This document shows positions 34,550 to 43,461 of a stretch of DNA of 64,000 bases, piece by piece. A program made the position numbers and the translations under genes. The notes beneath the pieces were generated by a model, which saw only the letters and a program-made list of their open reading frames with translations, was not told where the DNA came from and did no database searches. The stretch covers positions 1 to 64,000 of the forward strand of contig NZ_QUAK01000038.1 of the NCBI RefSeq assembly GCF_003429565.1, given 5' to 3'. This DNA is from Streptomyces triticagri (GTDB lineage: Bacteria > Actinomycetota > Actinomycetes > Streptomycetales > Streptomycetaceae). Positions within the stretch are counted from its first letter, which is position 1, and every line of letters begins with the position of its first letter.

Positions 34550-34606
34550 GCTGTGCTCCGCTCCTGGCTGTTGTGCGTGCGCGGGCGCGGGTGCAAGCTT
34601 GATTAC

Positions 34607-35179
34607 ATGATTACAGCCGAACAGCGTGACAAGCTCCGCGGCTGGTTCACCGGCCGTCTGCCGGACGATCTCTTCGAGAGTCTCGTCGAGGTGACCGTCG
34701 ACCGTGAGGAGATCACCGTCGTCGGACGTATCCCCGGACCCCGCCTGGCCGCGGACGTCTCCGAGGCCGAGCGGGATGCCGCGGTGCGGGGCCGCATCCA
34801 GGAGTTCCGGGAGCGCACCCGGGACGAGCGGATGGCGGTGGCCCGGGACGCGGAGCACCGGTTCAGCAAGAAGGTCTCGTGGGGTGTGGAGTGTGCCGGC
34901 GAGCGCGCTCTGTTCACTCATGTCGCGGCTCCCGTGATGACCCGGCTGCGGCAGCCCGAGCGGCAGGTCCTCGACACCCTGGTCGCCGGGGGTGTGGCCC
35001 GCAGCCGCAGTGACGCGCTCGCCTGGTGCGTACGCCTGGTGCAGCGGAACACCGACGACTGGCTCGGTGAGCTGCGGGACTCGCTCGACCACGTCCAGCG
35101 GGTCCGCGAGCGGGGCCCGGACACCGACGCGTCCACGCAGGACGACGGCCCCGACTCCCAGGAGTCCGCCCGGGATTGA
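34607..35179 (+). CDS. Conserved hypothetical protein
   Basis: A 190-residue soluble protein that I do not recognise. It begins MITAEQRDKLRGWFTGRLP, has DLFESLVEVTVDREEITVVG (b-strand rich) followed by long Arg/Glu-rich helices, then a C-terminal segment RQVLDTLVAGGVARSRSDAL that resembles a small ribbon-helix-helix-type or toxin-antitoxin-like helix pair. The C-terminal ~20 residues are acidic and disordered. The ATG lies just downstream of the tRNA terminator without a clear ribosome site. Confidence 0.65.
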   Translation: MITAEQRDKLRGWFTGRLPDDLFESLVEVTVDREEITVVGRIPGPRLAADVSEAERDAAVRGRIQEFRERTRDERMAVARDAEHRFSKKVSWGVECAGERALFTHVAAPVMTRLRQPERQVLDTLVAGGVARSRSDALAWCVRLVQRNTDDWLGELRDSLDHVQRVRERGPDTDASTQDDGPDSQESARD

Positions 35180-35237
35180 CCGGACCTGCTGACGCGAGAA
35201 GCTGGGCGCGAGCCCCCGAGTACAGGGAGAGGCGCCC

Positions 35238-35711
35238 ATGGCGACGACGGTCGAGTACAGCCGCCACCGGATCGCGCCGGACGATCAGCGGGCCTTCGCG
35301 GACGCCTGCCGGGCAGCCGCCGGGACCGCCGGGCAGGTGGCAGGTGGGCGGATGAGTGACAAGCCCGGTACGCCGTCGGTCTACGAGTGGATGGGCGGGG
35401 CGGACGCGCTCGAGCGGCTCACCGATGTGTTCTACGGCCGGGTACTCAAGGACCCTGTCCTTGCACCGGTGTTCGCCGGTATGGACGCCCGGCATCCGCA
35501 CCATGTCGCGCTCGGGCTCGGTGAGGTGTTCGGCGGCCCCGACACGTACTCGGCGCGGCACGGCGGCCATGCCCACATGGCGAGCCGTCACCTGGGACGG
35601 CACATCACCGAGGAGCAGCGACGCCGCTGGGTGGACCTGCTGCTCGATGCCGCGGACATGCCCAAGTGGGAGTGGGGCCAGACCCCGCCCTGGCAGCCCG
35701 ACGCGGGCTGA
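35238..35711 (+). CDS. Group II truncated hemoglobin with a residual monooxygenase-domain N-terminus
   Basis: A 157-residue protein. Residues ~45-150 are a 2-on-2 globin: SVYEWMGGADALERLTDVFY (TyrB10 region), then KDPVLAPVFAGM, the HMASRHLGRHITEEQ segment holding the proximal His, and WVDLLLDAADM (TrpG8 region). Residues 1-32 (MATTVEYSRHRIAPDDQRAF, ADACRAAAG) match only the start of an antibiotic-biosynthesis-monooxygenase (ABM) domain, which normally runs ~95 residues. ABM-globin chimeras are known in Streptomyces (S. avermitilis). Here the rest of ABM is absent, as if removed by an in-frame deletion. ATG 35238 has GGGAGAGG ahead, so the stump is probably translated. Confidence 0.82.
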   Translation: MATTVEYSRHRIAPDDQRAFADACRAAAGTAGQVAGGRMSDKPGTPSVYEWMGGADALERLTDVFYGRVLKDPVLAPVFAGMDARHPHHVALGLGEVFGGPDTYSARHGGHAHMASRHLGRHITEEQRRRWVDLLLDAADMPKWEWGQTPPWQPDAG

Positions 35712-35748
35712 CGGACCGCGCCGGCGTGCGCTGTGCACAATGGTCCGC

Positions 35749-36177
35749 ATGTCGTCCCGCCGTACTCCGCGCCGCCCGCACTCCGCAGTCCGTGCCGCCT
35801 CACCCTGCCCGTGCGGGCTGCCCGCCGAGTACGGCGCGTGCTGTGGCCGGCTGCACGAAGGGCGGGCCGCGGCCGCGAACCCGGAGGCGCTGATGCGCTC
35901 GCGGTATGCCGCGTTCGCGGTGCGGGACCCGGCGTATCTGCTGCGCACCTGGCATCCCTCGACGCGTCCGCCGGGCCTCGAACTCGACGAGGGCACCCGC
36001 TGGCTGGGCCTGGAGATCCTGGGCAGCACGGAGGGCAGCGCCTTCCACTCCACGGGCACGGTGACGTTCCGGGCGCGCTGGACCGAGGGCGGGCGGCCCG
36101 GGGCGCTGCACGAGCGCAGCCGGTTCGAGCGGCTCAACGGCGCCTGGGTGTACGTGGACGGTGACCTGCTCGACTGA
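35749..36177 (+). CDS. YchJ-family SEC-C metal-binding protein
   Basis: A 142-residue protein with an N-terminal Cys cluster (SPCPCGLPAEYGACCG) of the SEC-C/YchJ type, which binds zinc. A NTF2-like cone fold follows: PEALMRSRYAAFAVRDPAYL, LRTWHPSTRP, FHSTGTVTFRARW, ERSRFERLNGAWVYVDGD. The function of YchJ is not established. The start could also be ATG 35740; neither has a clear ribosome site. Confidence 0.85.
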   Translation: MSSRRTPRRPHSAVRAASPCPCGLPAEYGACCGRLHEGRAAAANPEALMRSRYAAFAVRDPAYLLRTWHPSTRPPGLELDEGTRWLGLEILGSTEGSAFHSTGTVTFRARWTEGGRPGALHERSRFERLNGAWVYVDGDLLD

Positions 36178-36278
36178 CCCCGGCCGTCCCGGTCACGGGC
36201 CGGTGCGCGGGCTCCGGCATCATGGGGGCGACGTGCGCAGCGGGTGGACGTGCGCAGCGGGTGGAAAGGGAGAGGTCT

Positions 36279-36782
36279 GTGGAGACCGGTCGGGTCGTGG
36301 TCGTGATGGGTGTGTCCGGTACGGGGAAGACCACCGTCGGGGAGCTGCTCGCGGCGGACCTGGGCGTGCCGTACGCGGAGGCCGACGCGTTCCACTCACC
36401 GGCCAATGTGGCGAAGATGGCCTCCGGCACTCCGCTCGACGACGAGGACCGGTGGCCGTGGCTGGACGCGATCGGCGCCTGGGCCGCGGAGCGCGGCGGG
36501 CGGGGCGGGGTGGTGAGCTGCTCGGCGCTGAAGCGGGTGTACCGGGACCGGCTGCGAGCCGCGGCGCCGGGCCTCGTCTTCGTGCATCTGCACGGCACGC
36601 GTGAGGTGATCTCGGCGCGGCAGTCGGCCCGTGAGGGGCACTTCATGCCCAGCTCGCTGATCGACTCGCAGTTCGCCACCCTGGAGGCGCTGGAGGCGGA
36701 CGAGGTGGGCGTCCTGGTGGATGTGGCGCCCGGACCGGAGAGTGTGGCGCGCGAGGCGGCGGCGGCACTGCGGAAGCTGTGA
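36279..36782 (+). CDS. gntK: Gluconokinase
   Basis: A 167-residue P-loop kinase. It has Walker A GVSGTGKTT, the gluconokinase signature EADAFHSPANVAKMASGTPL, DDEDRWPWLDAI, SCSALKRVYRDRLR, and HFMPSSLIDSQFATLE. It phosphorylates D-gluconate to 6-phosphogluconate in the cytoplasm. GTG at 36279 follows AAGGGAGAGG and begins the domain. The length is normal for the family. No gluconate permease or regulator lies next to it. Confidence 0.93.
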   Translation: METGRVVVVMGVSGTGKTTVGELLAADLGVPYAEADAFHSPANVAKMASGTPLDDEDRWPWLDAIGAWAAERGGRGGVVSCSALKRVYRDRLRAAAPGLVFVHLHGTREVISARQSAREGHFMPSSLIDSQFATLEALEADEVGVLVDVAPGPESVAREAAAALRKL

Positions 36783-36804
36783 CTCCGGCGGGTACGGGCC
36801 CGAT

Positions 36805-36839
36805 GGGTACGGCCCCGGCACGGGTCGGGAGCCGTACCC
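36805..36839. terminator. Hairpin terminator between convergent gntK and APC permease
   Basis: Perfect 9-bp arms GGGTACGGC and GCCGTACCC enclose 17 nt in an 88-bp convergent gap. Confidence 0.6.
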
Positions 36840-36870
36840 GACGCGCACCCGGAGCCGTATCCGCGGCGGA

Positions 36871-38439
36871 TCACCCGGAGGAGCTCTCCGCGTCCGCTGC
36901 CTTGTCCAGCTGGAAGGCCTGGTTGCCGAGGCCGATCCTGGCGTGCACCTCTGGCTTCGTGCGGCGCAGCACCGTCCCGTAGACGAGCCCTGCGACGGCG
37001 GCGAGCGCGATGATGCCGGGCAGGATCCAGCTGAGCGAGGAGCCGGGTCCGGCGCCGACCAGGACGTCGAAGTCCTTGACCGTGTAGATCGCGATGCCGA
37101 CCAGGGCGAGGCCCGCAAGTCCGGAGGCGACCAGGCGCCAGGACTGGGCGGCGGCCGCCCCGCGGCGTACGAAGAAGACGATCACGGCGAGGCTCGCGGT
37201 GGCCATCAGGACGATCACGCCGAGGGCGCCGATGTTGCCCATCCAGGTGAACAGGTGCAGGACGGACGCCGTCGGGTCGTCCACCGGGCCGTCGTCGGTC
37301 ACCGCGAAGGCGAGGATCACGGCCAGCGAGATCGCCGTCTGCAGCAGCGAACCGGTGGCGGGCGCACCGCTCTTGGCGTTGGTCCGGCTGAAGGCCTCGG
37401 GCAGCAGCCCCTCTCGGCCCATCGCGAAGGCGTACCGGGCGACCACGTTGTGGTAGCTGAGTGCCGCCGCGAACATGCCGGTGACGAACAGGATGTGCAG
37501 GACGTCCGTGAAGGTCCCGCCGAGTCTGCTCTCGGTCAGGAAGAAGAGGAGGTTGGGCCCCTGTTCGCCCGCCTGGTTCACGATCGAGGACGGTCCGGCG
37601 GCGACGGTCAGTGCCCAGGAGCTCAGGGCGAGGAAGACGGCGGCGATGCCGACGGCCAGGAACATCACGCGCGAGACGACGACCTGCGGCCTGCTTGTCT
37701 CCTCCGCGTACACCGGGGCCTGTTCGAAGCCGACGAATGCGGCGAGGCAGAAGCACAGGGCGGTGCCGAGGCCGGCGCCGCCGAGGGTGTCCGGATTGAA
37801 GGCGTGCAACGAGAGGCCCTCGCCGCCCGGTTCGGACACGGCCGCCAGGTCGAAGATCACGACGAGCGCGAACTCGATGATCAGCAGCACGCCGAGCACC
37901 TTCGCGTTGAGGTCGATCTTCAGCCAGCCGAGCACACCCACCACGGCGGCGCAGCTCAGTGCGAACACCCACCAGGAGACTTCGAGGTCCAGATAGGTCG
38001 CGAAGATGGTGGACATCTCGAAGCCGAGGATGCCGTAGATGCCGACCTGGAAGGCGTTGTACGCGACCAGCGCGACGAGCGAGGCGCCGGCGCCTGCGGT
38101 GCCGCCCAGGCCGCGGGCTATGTACGCGTAGAACGCGCCCGCGTTGTGCACATGGCGGCTCATCTCGGCGTAGCCGAAGCTGAAGAGGATCAGGACGGCG
38201 CCCAGGATCAGGAAGAGCAGTGGTGTGCCGACGACCTCCATCACGCCGAATGTGGTGGGCATGACACCCGCGACCACCATCAGCGGGGCACTGGCCGCCA
38301 GTACGGACAGCAGGAGGCCCACGGTGCCGAGCCGGTTCGCCCGCAGCGCCCGGTCCTCGCCCTTGTAGGTGTTGATGACGTCCTGTCCTGCGCTGCGCTC
38401 TCCGGTTCTCTGACCGGTGCTCGAACTGCCCGTGAGCAT
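36871..38439 (-). CDS. APC-superfamily amino acid/amine permease
   Basis: A 522-residue membrane protein with twelve or more hydrophobic segments. It starts with a short cytoplasmic N-terminus and LGTVGLLLSVLAASAPLMVV (TM1). APC-family markers include FSFGYAEMSRHVHNAGAFYA, ALCFCLAAFVGFEQAPVYAE and YHNVVARYAFAMGREGLLPE. It should import an amino acid or amine with a cation; the substrate is not readable. A tetratricopeptide-like gene ends 75 bp upstream on the same strand. Confidence 0.9.
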   Translation of the reverse strand: MLTGSSSTGQRTGERSAGQDVINTYKGEDRALRANRLGTVGLLLSVLAASAPLMVVAGVMPTTFGVMEVVGTPLLFLILGAVLILFSFGYAEMSRHVHNAGAFYAYIARGLGGTAGAGASLVALVAYNAFQVGIYGILGFEMSTIFATYLDLEVSWWVFALSCAAVVGVLGWLKIDLNAKVLGVLLIIEFALVVIFDLAAVSEPGGEGLSLHAFNPDTLGGAGLGTALCFCLAAFVGFEQAPVYAEETSRPQVVVSRVMFLAVGIAAVFLALSSWALTVAAGPSSIVNQAGEQGPNLLFFLTESRLGGTFTDVLHILFVTGMFAAALSYHNVVARYAFAMGREGLLPEAFSRTNAKSGAPATGSLLQTAISLAVILAFAVTDDGPVDDPTASVLHLFTWMGNIGALGVIVLMATASLAVIVFFVRRGAAAAQSWRLVASGLAGLALVGIAIYTVKDFDVLVGAGPGSSLSWILPGIIALAAVAGLVYGTVLRRTKPEVHARIGLGNQAFQLDKAADAESSSG

Positions 38440-38514
38440 TGGGGTGTTCCTTTCGTGGCGTGGTGCGGATCCGGGGTGCGATTCCGGTGGGTCCCGCGGC
38501 CCGTGGGCGCGCGG

Positions 38515-39462
38515 TCAAGCGGAGCCGAGCGCGGCACTGCGCGCGGCGCGGAAGGCCTTGAAGGGATCCCGGTCGGGGTACGACCAGGGCGCGGGCGTGG
38601 CGTGCGGGCCGATGCGCTGGAAGAGCGCGGCGGCCTCGGCGGCCCGGCCCTCGCAGAACTTGCCGTGCGCCAGGAAGTTGAGGTCGACGCGGCCTCTCGG
38701 GTGCTGGACGCCGTCCCATTCCAGCCACCAGTCGAAGGCCCTGCGCATCACGCCGCGGGCCCGGCGTCCGCTCCAGTGGCCGGACGCGGTGGGGTCGGCC
38801 GGCTCGGAACCGGCGGCGGCGAGCACCCGGTAGCGCTCGGTGTGGGCGATCACCGGAAGCAGCGACAACGGCGAATCGGCGGGGGCCTGTTCGGCGGCCC
38901 AGGAGGCGAAGTCGTACACCTCGTGCATGGGGTCCTGGCCGGCGGCCGGCCGGCGTTCGGCGAGTCTGGCGACCATCAGGTGGTGGGCGTGATGGTGGTC
39001 GGGGTGCCGGTGGCGCACCTCGTCGAAGAGCTGGAGGACTTCCTCCTCGGTGCCCAACGAGCGGGCGAGCAGCAGGAGTCCGAGCCAGGGGGTCGGGTCG
39101 GCGGGAGCGAGCGCGGCCGCCGTGCGGCAGGTGTCCTGCGCGCGCTCCGGGCGTAACTTCCCGCGCAGTGCACGGAAGACGTCCGCGGCGGCGGCGAGCG
39201 CGGCGGCGTCCGGGCTCTCCGGCTCGGCGAGCCGCCATTCCTCGGCCCAGGACGCGGTGGACGGGGCCTGCCCGAGGACGACGAGGCGGTGTCCGCGGCG
39301 ATCCCAGTCGTCTCCGGTGTCGGCGAGCAGCGAGCGGACCGCGGTCCAGCGGCCGCGGTCGAGGGCGTCCCGTGCGGCGGCCAGGCCGGTGTCGTCGAGT
39401 GCGGCGTCGAACGCATCCCTGGCGCGCTTGCGGGAACGCCCGAGGGGCGGTGGTGGGGGCAC
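38515..39462 (-). CDS. Hypothetical TPR-like helical protein
   Basis: A 315-residue, all-helical soluble protein rich in Ala, Arg and Trp. Repeated helix pairs (AARDALDRGRWTAVRSLLAD, TCRTAAALAPADPTPWLGLL, LLARSLGTEEEVLQLFDEV) look like degenerate tetratricopeptide repeats. It ends FCEGRAAEAAALFQRIGPHA. It is a type common in Streptomyces with no known role. GTG at 39462 lies seven bases after GAGGA; upstream in-frame codons have no site. Confidence 0.65.
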   Translation of the reverse strand: MPPPPPLGRSRKRARDAFDAALDDTGLAAARDALDRGRWTAVRSLLADTGDDWDRRGHRLVVLGQAPSTASWAEEWRLAEPESPDAAALAAAADVFRALRGKLRPERAQDTCRTAAALAPADPTPWLGLLLLARSLGTEEEVLQLFDEVRHRHPDHHHAHHLMVARLAERRPAAGQDPMHEVYDFASWAAEQAPADSPLSLLPVIAHTERYRVLAAAGSEPADPTASGHWSGRRARGVMRRAFDWWLEWDGVQHPRGRVDLNFLAHGKFCEGRAAEAAALFQRIGPHATPAPWSYPDRDPFKAFRAARSAALGSA

Positions 39463-39563
39463 CGGTGTTTCCTCTACAGCGCGGTTAGCAAGCGGATGAT
39501 CACGCACAGCAAACCGGTAGGCACAGCTCCCCGTCAAGGGCCCCCTGTCCGGTGTGGACTCCA

Positions 39564-39586
39564 ACTCGGCCGCTCACGGGCCGAGT
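39564..39586. promoter_or_regulatory. Inverted repeat in divergent spacer
   Basis: ACTCGGCC and GGCCGAGT (8-bp perfect arms, 7-nt centre) lie in the 204-bp divergent spacer between the TPR-like and ASCH genes. It is an operator or hairpin candidate; otherwise I see nothing in the spacer. Confidence 0.4.
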
Positions 39587-39666
39587 CGGCGAGCGGCTCG
39601 GCATCGTCGACCGGCCACCCGGACAATCCCCGGGCGACGCCCGTGACCTGCGGCTACGCTGCCCGG

Positions 39667-40137
39667 ATGACCATCCCCGAGACCGGTCCGACATCCACGC
39701 CGACATCCGTACCGACATCCGGCGCCGACGATCTGCCGCCCTTCGAGCTGGCGTTTCCGGGTCCGCTGCGGGACCGCCTGGTCGCGGCGGTCCTGAGCGG
39801 CGCCAAGACGACCACGACGTCGCTGCACGCCGCTTACGGTCCGGACGAACCGCTGCCGCAGGCCGGCGAGCGGTGTGCCTTGATCGACTCGGCCGGGCGG
39901 GCCGTCGCGGTGGTCGAGACGACCGAGGTGCGGGTCCTGCCGCTCGGGGACATCGATCTGCGGCATGCCGTGGACGAGGGCGAGGGACATACGACCGTGG
40001 CCCGATGGCGGTCGGATCACGAGGAGTTCTGGCTCGGCCCCGAGTCCCTGGCCGCGATCGGCGACCAGGACTTCACGCTCGACGACTCCAGCCTGGTGGT
40101 CACCGAGCGATTCCGGGTGACCGAGCGGCTCGGCTGA
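39667..40137 (+). CDS. ASCH-domain protein
   Basis: A 156-residue protein. After a Thr/Pro-rich start, the ASCH (PUA-like RNA-binding) domain fills residues ~25-150: FELAFPGPLRDRLVAAVLSG, AKTTTTSL, GERCALIDSAGRAVAVVETT, EVRVLPLGDID, then HEEFW and a final VVTERFRV strand. ASCH domains bind RNA or modified nucleosides; some bacterial members are amidohydrolases of N4-acetylcytidine. The GxKTxTtS motif is kept. Confidence 0.88.
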   Translation: MTIPETGPTSTPTSVPTSGADDLPPFELAFPGPLRDRLVAAVLSGAKTTTTSLHAAYGPDEPLPQAGERCALIDSAGRAVAVVETTEVRVLPLGDIDLRHAVDEGEGHTTVARWRSDHEEFWLGPESLAAIGDQDFTLDDSSLVVTERFRVTERLG

Positions 40138-40140
40138 TCC

Positions 40141-40230
40141 GACGGCCCGTACGCCGGCCGCCCGTACGCCGACTGCCGTACGACGACCGCCCGTACGGCC
40201 ACCGCCCGTACATCCGACCGCCCGTCCGTC
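40141..40230. repeat. Imperfect tandem repeats, core CCGCCCGTACG
   Basis: About six units of 13-19 bp share the core GCCCGTACG with varied flanks, between the stop of the ASCH gene and the end of the convergent FAD dehydrogenase gene. The array fills the intergenic space, so it may act as a spacer or terminator, or be a slipped-strand expansion. Confidence 0.7.
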
Positions 40231-41884
40231 AGTCGACCGCCTGCGCCGCCGCGCGCCCGGCCGCGCGGCCGGAGAAGATGCAGCCGCCGAGGAAGGTCCC
40301 TTCGAGCGAGCGGTAGCCGTGCACACCGCCACCGCCGAATCCGGCTGCCTCGCCCGCCGCGTACACGCCCTCCAGCGGGCTGCCGCCCTCGGTCAGGACA
40401 CGGGAGGACAGATCGGTCTCGAGGCCGCCGAGCGATTTGCGGGTCAGGATGTTGAGCCGTACGGCGACCAGCGGGCCCGCCTTCGGATCGAGGATGCGGT
40501 GCGGGGTCGCGGTCCGGACGAGGCGGTCGCCGAGGAACTTCCGGGAGCCGCGGATGGCGGTGACCTGAGAGTCCTTCGTGAACGGGTTCGCGATCTCGCG
40601 GTCGCGGGCGACGATCTCGCGGCGCAGGCCCGCCTCGTCGATCAGGGCGTCCTTGGTGAGCTCGTTCATCCCGCGGACCAGGGAGCCGAGATCGTCGGCG
40701 ACGACGAAGTCCGCGCCGTGGTCCATGAACGCCTTGACCGGCCCGGGCACGTCCGCCCTTGCCCTGCCGATCACGTCACGCACGGACTTCCCGGTCAGAT
40801 CCGGGTTCTGCTCGGACCCGGAGAGGGTGAACTCCTTGCCGATGATGCGCTTGTTGAGCACGAACCAGGTGTAGTCGTGGCCGCTGTGCATGATGTGGTC
40901 CAGGGTCCCGAGCGTGTCGAACCCGGGGAAGAGCGGCACGGGCAGGCGCTTGCCGCGGGCGTCCAGCCACAGCGACGACGGGCCCGGCAGGATGCGGATC
41001 CCGTGCTCGGGCCAGATCGGATTCCAGTTCTCGATGCCCTCGGTGTAGTGCCACATCCGGTCGCCGTTGATGCGGCGGCCGCCCGCGTCCTCGGCGATGC
41101 CGAGCATCAGGCCGTCGACATGGGCGGGCACACCGGACAGCATCCGCTCGGGCGCGGTGCCGAGGCGCTCGGGCCAATTGGCGCGCACCAGGTCGTGATT
41201 GCCGCCGATGCCGCCCGAGGTGACGATCACGGCCTGCGCCCTCAGCTCGAACTGCCCTGTCACCGCGCGGCTGCTGGCCTGGCCCCGCTCGATGTCCGAG
41301 GGCTCCAGGACCTCACCGCTGACCGTGTCGACACTGCCGGCGCTGCGGCTCAGTCCGGTGACGCGATGCCGGAACCTGAGGTCGACCAGGCCCTGGGCCG
41401 CGCCCTCGCGCACCCGGCGCTCGAACGGCGCCACCACGCCAGGACCGGTGCCCCAGGTGATGTGGAAGCGGGGCACCGAATTGCCGTGCCCGGTCGCGTC
41501 GTAGCCGCCGCGCTCGGCCCAGCCCACCACGGGGAAGAAGCGCACACCCCGCTCGTACAGCCAGGAACGCTTCTCGCCGGCCGCGAAGTCCACGTACGCC
41601 TCGGCCCATTTGCGCGGCCAGTGGTCCTCCTCGCGGTCGAAGGCGGCGGTGCCCATCCAGTCCTGCAGGGCGAGTTCGCGGCTGTCCTTGATCCGCAGTC
41701 GGCGCTGCTCGGGCGAGTCGACGAAGAAGAGGCCGCCGAAGGACCAGTGCGCCTGACCGCCCAGTGACTGCTCGGGCTCCTGGTCGAGGAGGATGACCTT
41801 GCGGCCGGCGTCCACCAGCTCCGCCGTGGCCACCAGACCGGCGAGCCCGGCCCCGATCACGATCACATCAGCGTCGTACGCCAT
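40229..41884 (-). CDS. FAD-binding dehydrogenase (fumarate reductase/ketosteroid dehydrogenase fold)
   Basis: A 551-residue flavoprotein with the FAD Rossmann motif DVIVIGAGLAGLVATAEL, followed by the acid (LLDQEP) and SLGGQAHWSFGGLF. A C-terminal FAD loop reads GVYAAGEAAGFGGGGVHGYR, then LEGTFLGGCIFSGRAAGR. This is the actinobacterial FAD-binding dehydrogenase family near fumarate reductase and KstD-type proteins. The substrate is not known. The first codon starts the Rossmann strand directly. Confidence 0.88.
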   Translation of the reverse strand: MAYDADVIVIGAGLAGLVATAELVDAGRKVILLDQEPEQSLGGQAHWSFGGLFFVDSPEQRRLRIKDSRELALQDWMGTAAFDREEDHWPRKWAEAYVDFAAGEKRSWLYERGVRFFPVVGWAERGGYDATGHGNSVPRFHITWGTGPGVVAPFERRVREGAAQGLVDLRFRHRVTGLSRSAGSVDTVSGEVLEPSDIERGQASSRAVTGQFELRAQAVIVTSGGIGGNHDLVRANWPERLGTAPERMLSGVPAHVDGLMLGIAEDAGGRRINGDRMWHYTEGIENWNPIWPEHGIRILPGPSSLWLDARGKRLPVPLFPGFDTLGTLDHIMHSGHDYTWFVLNKRIIGKEFTLSGSEQNPDLTGKSVRDVIGRARADVPGPVKAFMDHGADFVVADDLGSLVRGMNELTKDALIDEAGLRREIVARDREIANPFTKDSQVTAIRGSRKFLGDRLVRTATPHRILDPKAGPLVAVRLNILTRKSLGGLETDLSSRVLTEGGSPLEGVYAAGEAAGFGGGGVHGYRSLEGTFLGGCIFSGRAAGRAAAQAVD

Positions 41885-42042
41885 CGCCGTCCGTCCTCTC
41901 CGGTGGCCGCCGCGCCGGTTACTCGCGCGTCAATGTCGCTTCGATCCAAGCCGTGCGCCGACGGCGCGTCAACAGTTCCGCCGCCGCTGTCGCGGACCTG
42001 CCGCGAGCGGGGACGGCCGCCCGGACCTGGTTGGATGACCGG

Positions 42043-42579
42043 ATGAGCGCTGAGGAAATCATCGACGTCGTCGACGAGGAGGACCGGGTCACCGGGCAGT
42101 CGCCGCGCGGCGAGGCCTACCGTCTCGGGCTGCGGCACCGCTGCGCGTTCGTCCTCGTCACCGACCCCGAGGGCCGGATCTTCGTCCATCGCCGCACCCC
42201 CACCAAGCAGGTGTTTCCTTCCCGGTACGACATGTTCGTGGGCGGGGTGGTCGGCGCGGGCGAGTCGTACGACGAGGCGGCGCTGCGCGAGGCCGGCGAA
42301 GAACTCGGCGTGACCGGACTCCCGCAGCCCACCGGGCTGTTCAAGTTCCTGTACGAGTCCGAGTCCGGGACCGGCAGCGGATCCGGGCGGCACAGCTGGT
42401 GGTCGTACGTCTACGAGGTCCGCTGCGAGGTTCCGGTGCGGCCGCAGGTGGAGGAGATCGACTGGTACGCCTTCCTCACCGAGCAGGAACTGGCGCAGCG
42501 GCTCGGCGAGTGGGACTGGGTGCCGGACGGGGCGGCCGCCTACGACCGGCTGCGGGAGTTCCGCGAGGGCAGGCCGTGA
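42043..42579 (+). CDS. Nudix hydrolase
   Basis: A 178-residue Nudix protein with the box GGVVGAGESYDEAALREAGEELGV, which fits GX5EX7REUXEEXGU (shown here as separate landmarks GGVVGAG, REAGEELG). The N-terminus EIIDVVDEEDRVTGQSPRGE is like IPP-isomerase/YfcD-type Nudix proteins. It should cleave a nucleoside diphosphate-type substrate. ATG at 42043 begins the domain. Confidence 0.9.
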   Translation: MSAEEIIDVVDEEDRVTGQSPRGEAYRLGLRHRCAFVLVTDPEGRIFVHRRTPTKQVFPSRYDMFVGGVVGAGESYDEAALREAGEELGVTGLPQPTGLFKFLYESESGTGSGSGRHSWWSYVYEVRCEVPVRPQVEEIDWYAFLTEQELAQRLGEWDWVPDGAAAYDRLREFREGRP

Positions 42580-42631
42580 GGCCCGGCGCTGCGGCCCTGG
42601 CGGCCGCCGGGCCGCGGGTAGGGTGCGGCGC

Positions 42632-43027
42632 GTGAGTGGGTTCGTGGAGTCGTTGCGCCTGTGGTTCTCGCCGGAGCAGGTGCGCGAGGAGGGCGATACG
42701 CCGGACTACCGTTTCTCACTGGCCAATGAGCGCACCTTCCTCGCGTGGATCCGCACCGCGCTGGCGCTGGTGGGCGGAGGGTTCGCGGTCGACCAGTTCC
42801 TGCCGGACCTGCGCTGGGGGATGCGGGTGACGCTCGCCCTGGTGCTGCTCGCCACCGGCGCGCTCTGCTCGCTGCGGGCGGTGAACCACTGGGTGCGCTG
42901 CGAGCAGGCGATGCGGCGCGGTGTGGACCTGCCGGTGTCCCGGTTCCCGGCGGCGCTCAGTCTCGCGGTGGGCGTGGTCGCCCTGGTGATGGTCGTGGTG
43001 GTGCTGGTCGGCTGGGAAGGCCGGTGA
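42632..43027 (+). CDS. YidH/DUF202 membrane protein
   Basis: A 131-residue protein of the DUF202 (YidH) family. It has an N-terminal SLANERTFLAWIRTALAL signature, then three membrane helices. The function is unknown. It overlaps the next DUF202 gene by GTGA. The start is GTG 42632; GTG 42623 is also possible. Confidence 0.86.
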   Translation: MSGFVESLRLWFSPEQVREEGDTPDYRFSLANERTFLAWIRTALALVGGGFAVDQFLPDLRWGMRVTLALVLLATGALCSLRAVNHWVRCEQAMRRGVDLPVSRFPAALSLAVGVVALVMVVVVLVGWEGR

Positions 43028-43350
43028 GTGCGCCGGCGGGGGTGCATCCGCGTGATCCCGGCCTGCAGCCGGAGCGGACCCGGCTCGCGTGGCGGCGCAC
43101 CACGCTGACCTGCACGGTGGCGGCGGTGCTCGCCGGCCGGCAGGCGGTACAGGAGGATGCGGGCACGCTCACGCATCTGGCGGTCGGCTGCTCGTTGCTG
43201 CTCTGGCTCGCGTTCATCGCCGTGGCGCATCGCCGCATTCGCGAGCTGGCCCGCTCGAACCGGCCCGGGGCGCCACGGCGTGCCACGGTGGCGGCCGCGG
43301 CGCTGTGCACGGTGGGCCTTGCCGCGTTCGCGGTGGGCGTGGTGCTCTGA
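43024..43350 (+). CDS. Second DUF202-family membrane protein
   Basis: A 108-residue protein with LQPERTRLAWRRTTLTCTVA (the DUF202 ExTxLAWxRT motif) and three hydrophobic helices. It is translationally coupled to the YidH-like gene ahead of it, so the two probably form a heteromeric membrane complex, as paired DUF202 genes do across actinobacteria. Confidence 0.85.
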   Translation: MSAPAGVHPRDPGLQPERTRLAWRRTTLTCTVAAVLAGRQAVQEDAGTLTHLAVGCSLLLWLAFIAVAHRRIRELARSNRPGAPRRATVAAAALCTVGLAAFAVGVVL

Positions 43351-43461
43351 CGGGGCCCCGCGGGACGGCCGAGAAACCGGTCACGTTCCGTTCACGCACT
43401 GGACGGCATACCGACTGGTCGGCATCATGCTCTGGAGAGTCCCTACCCGAGGAGCCACCGC

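Noticed and set aside
36134..39238. 1034-codon minus-strand open frame
   Set aside because: It overlaps the APC permease and the TPR-like gene in another frame, is extremely Arg-rich and has no recognisable fold.
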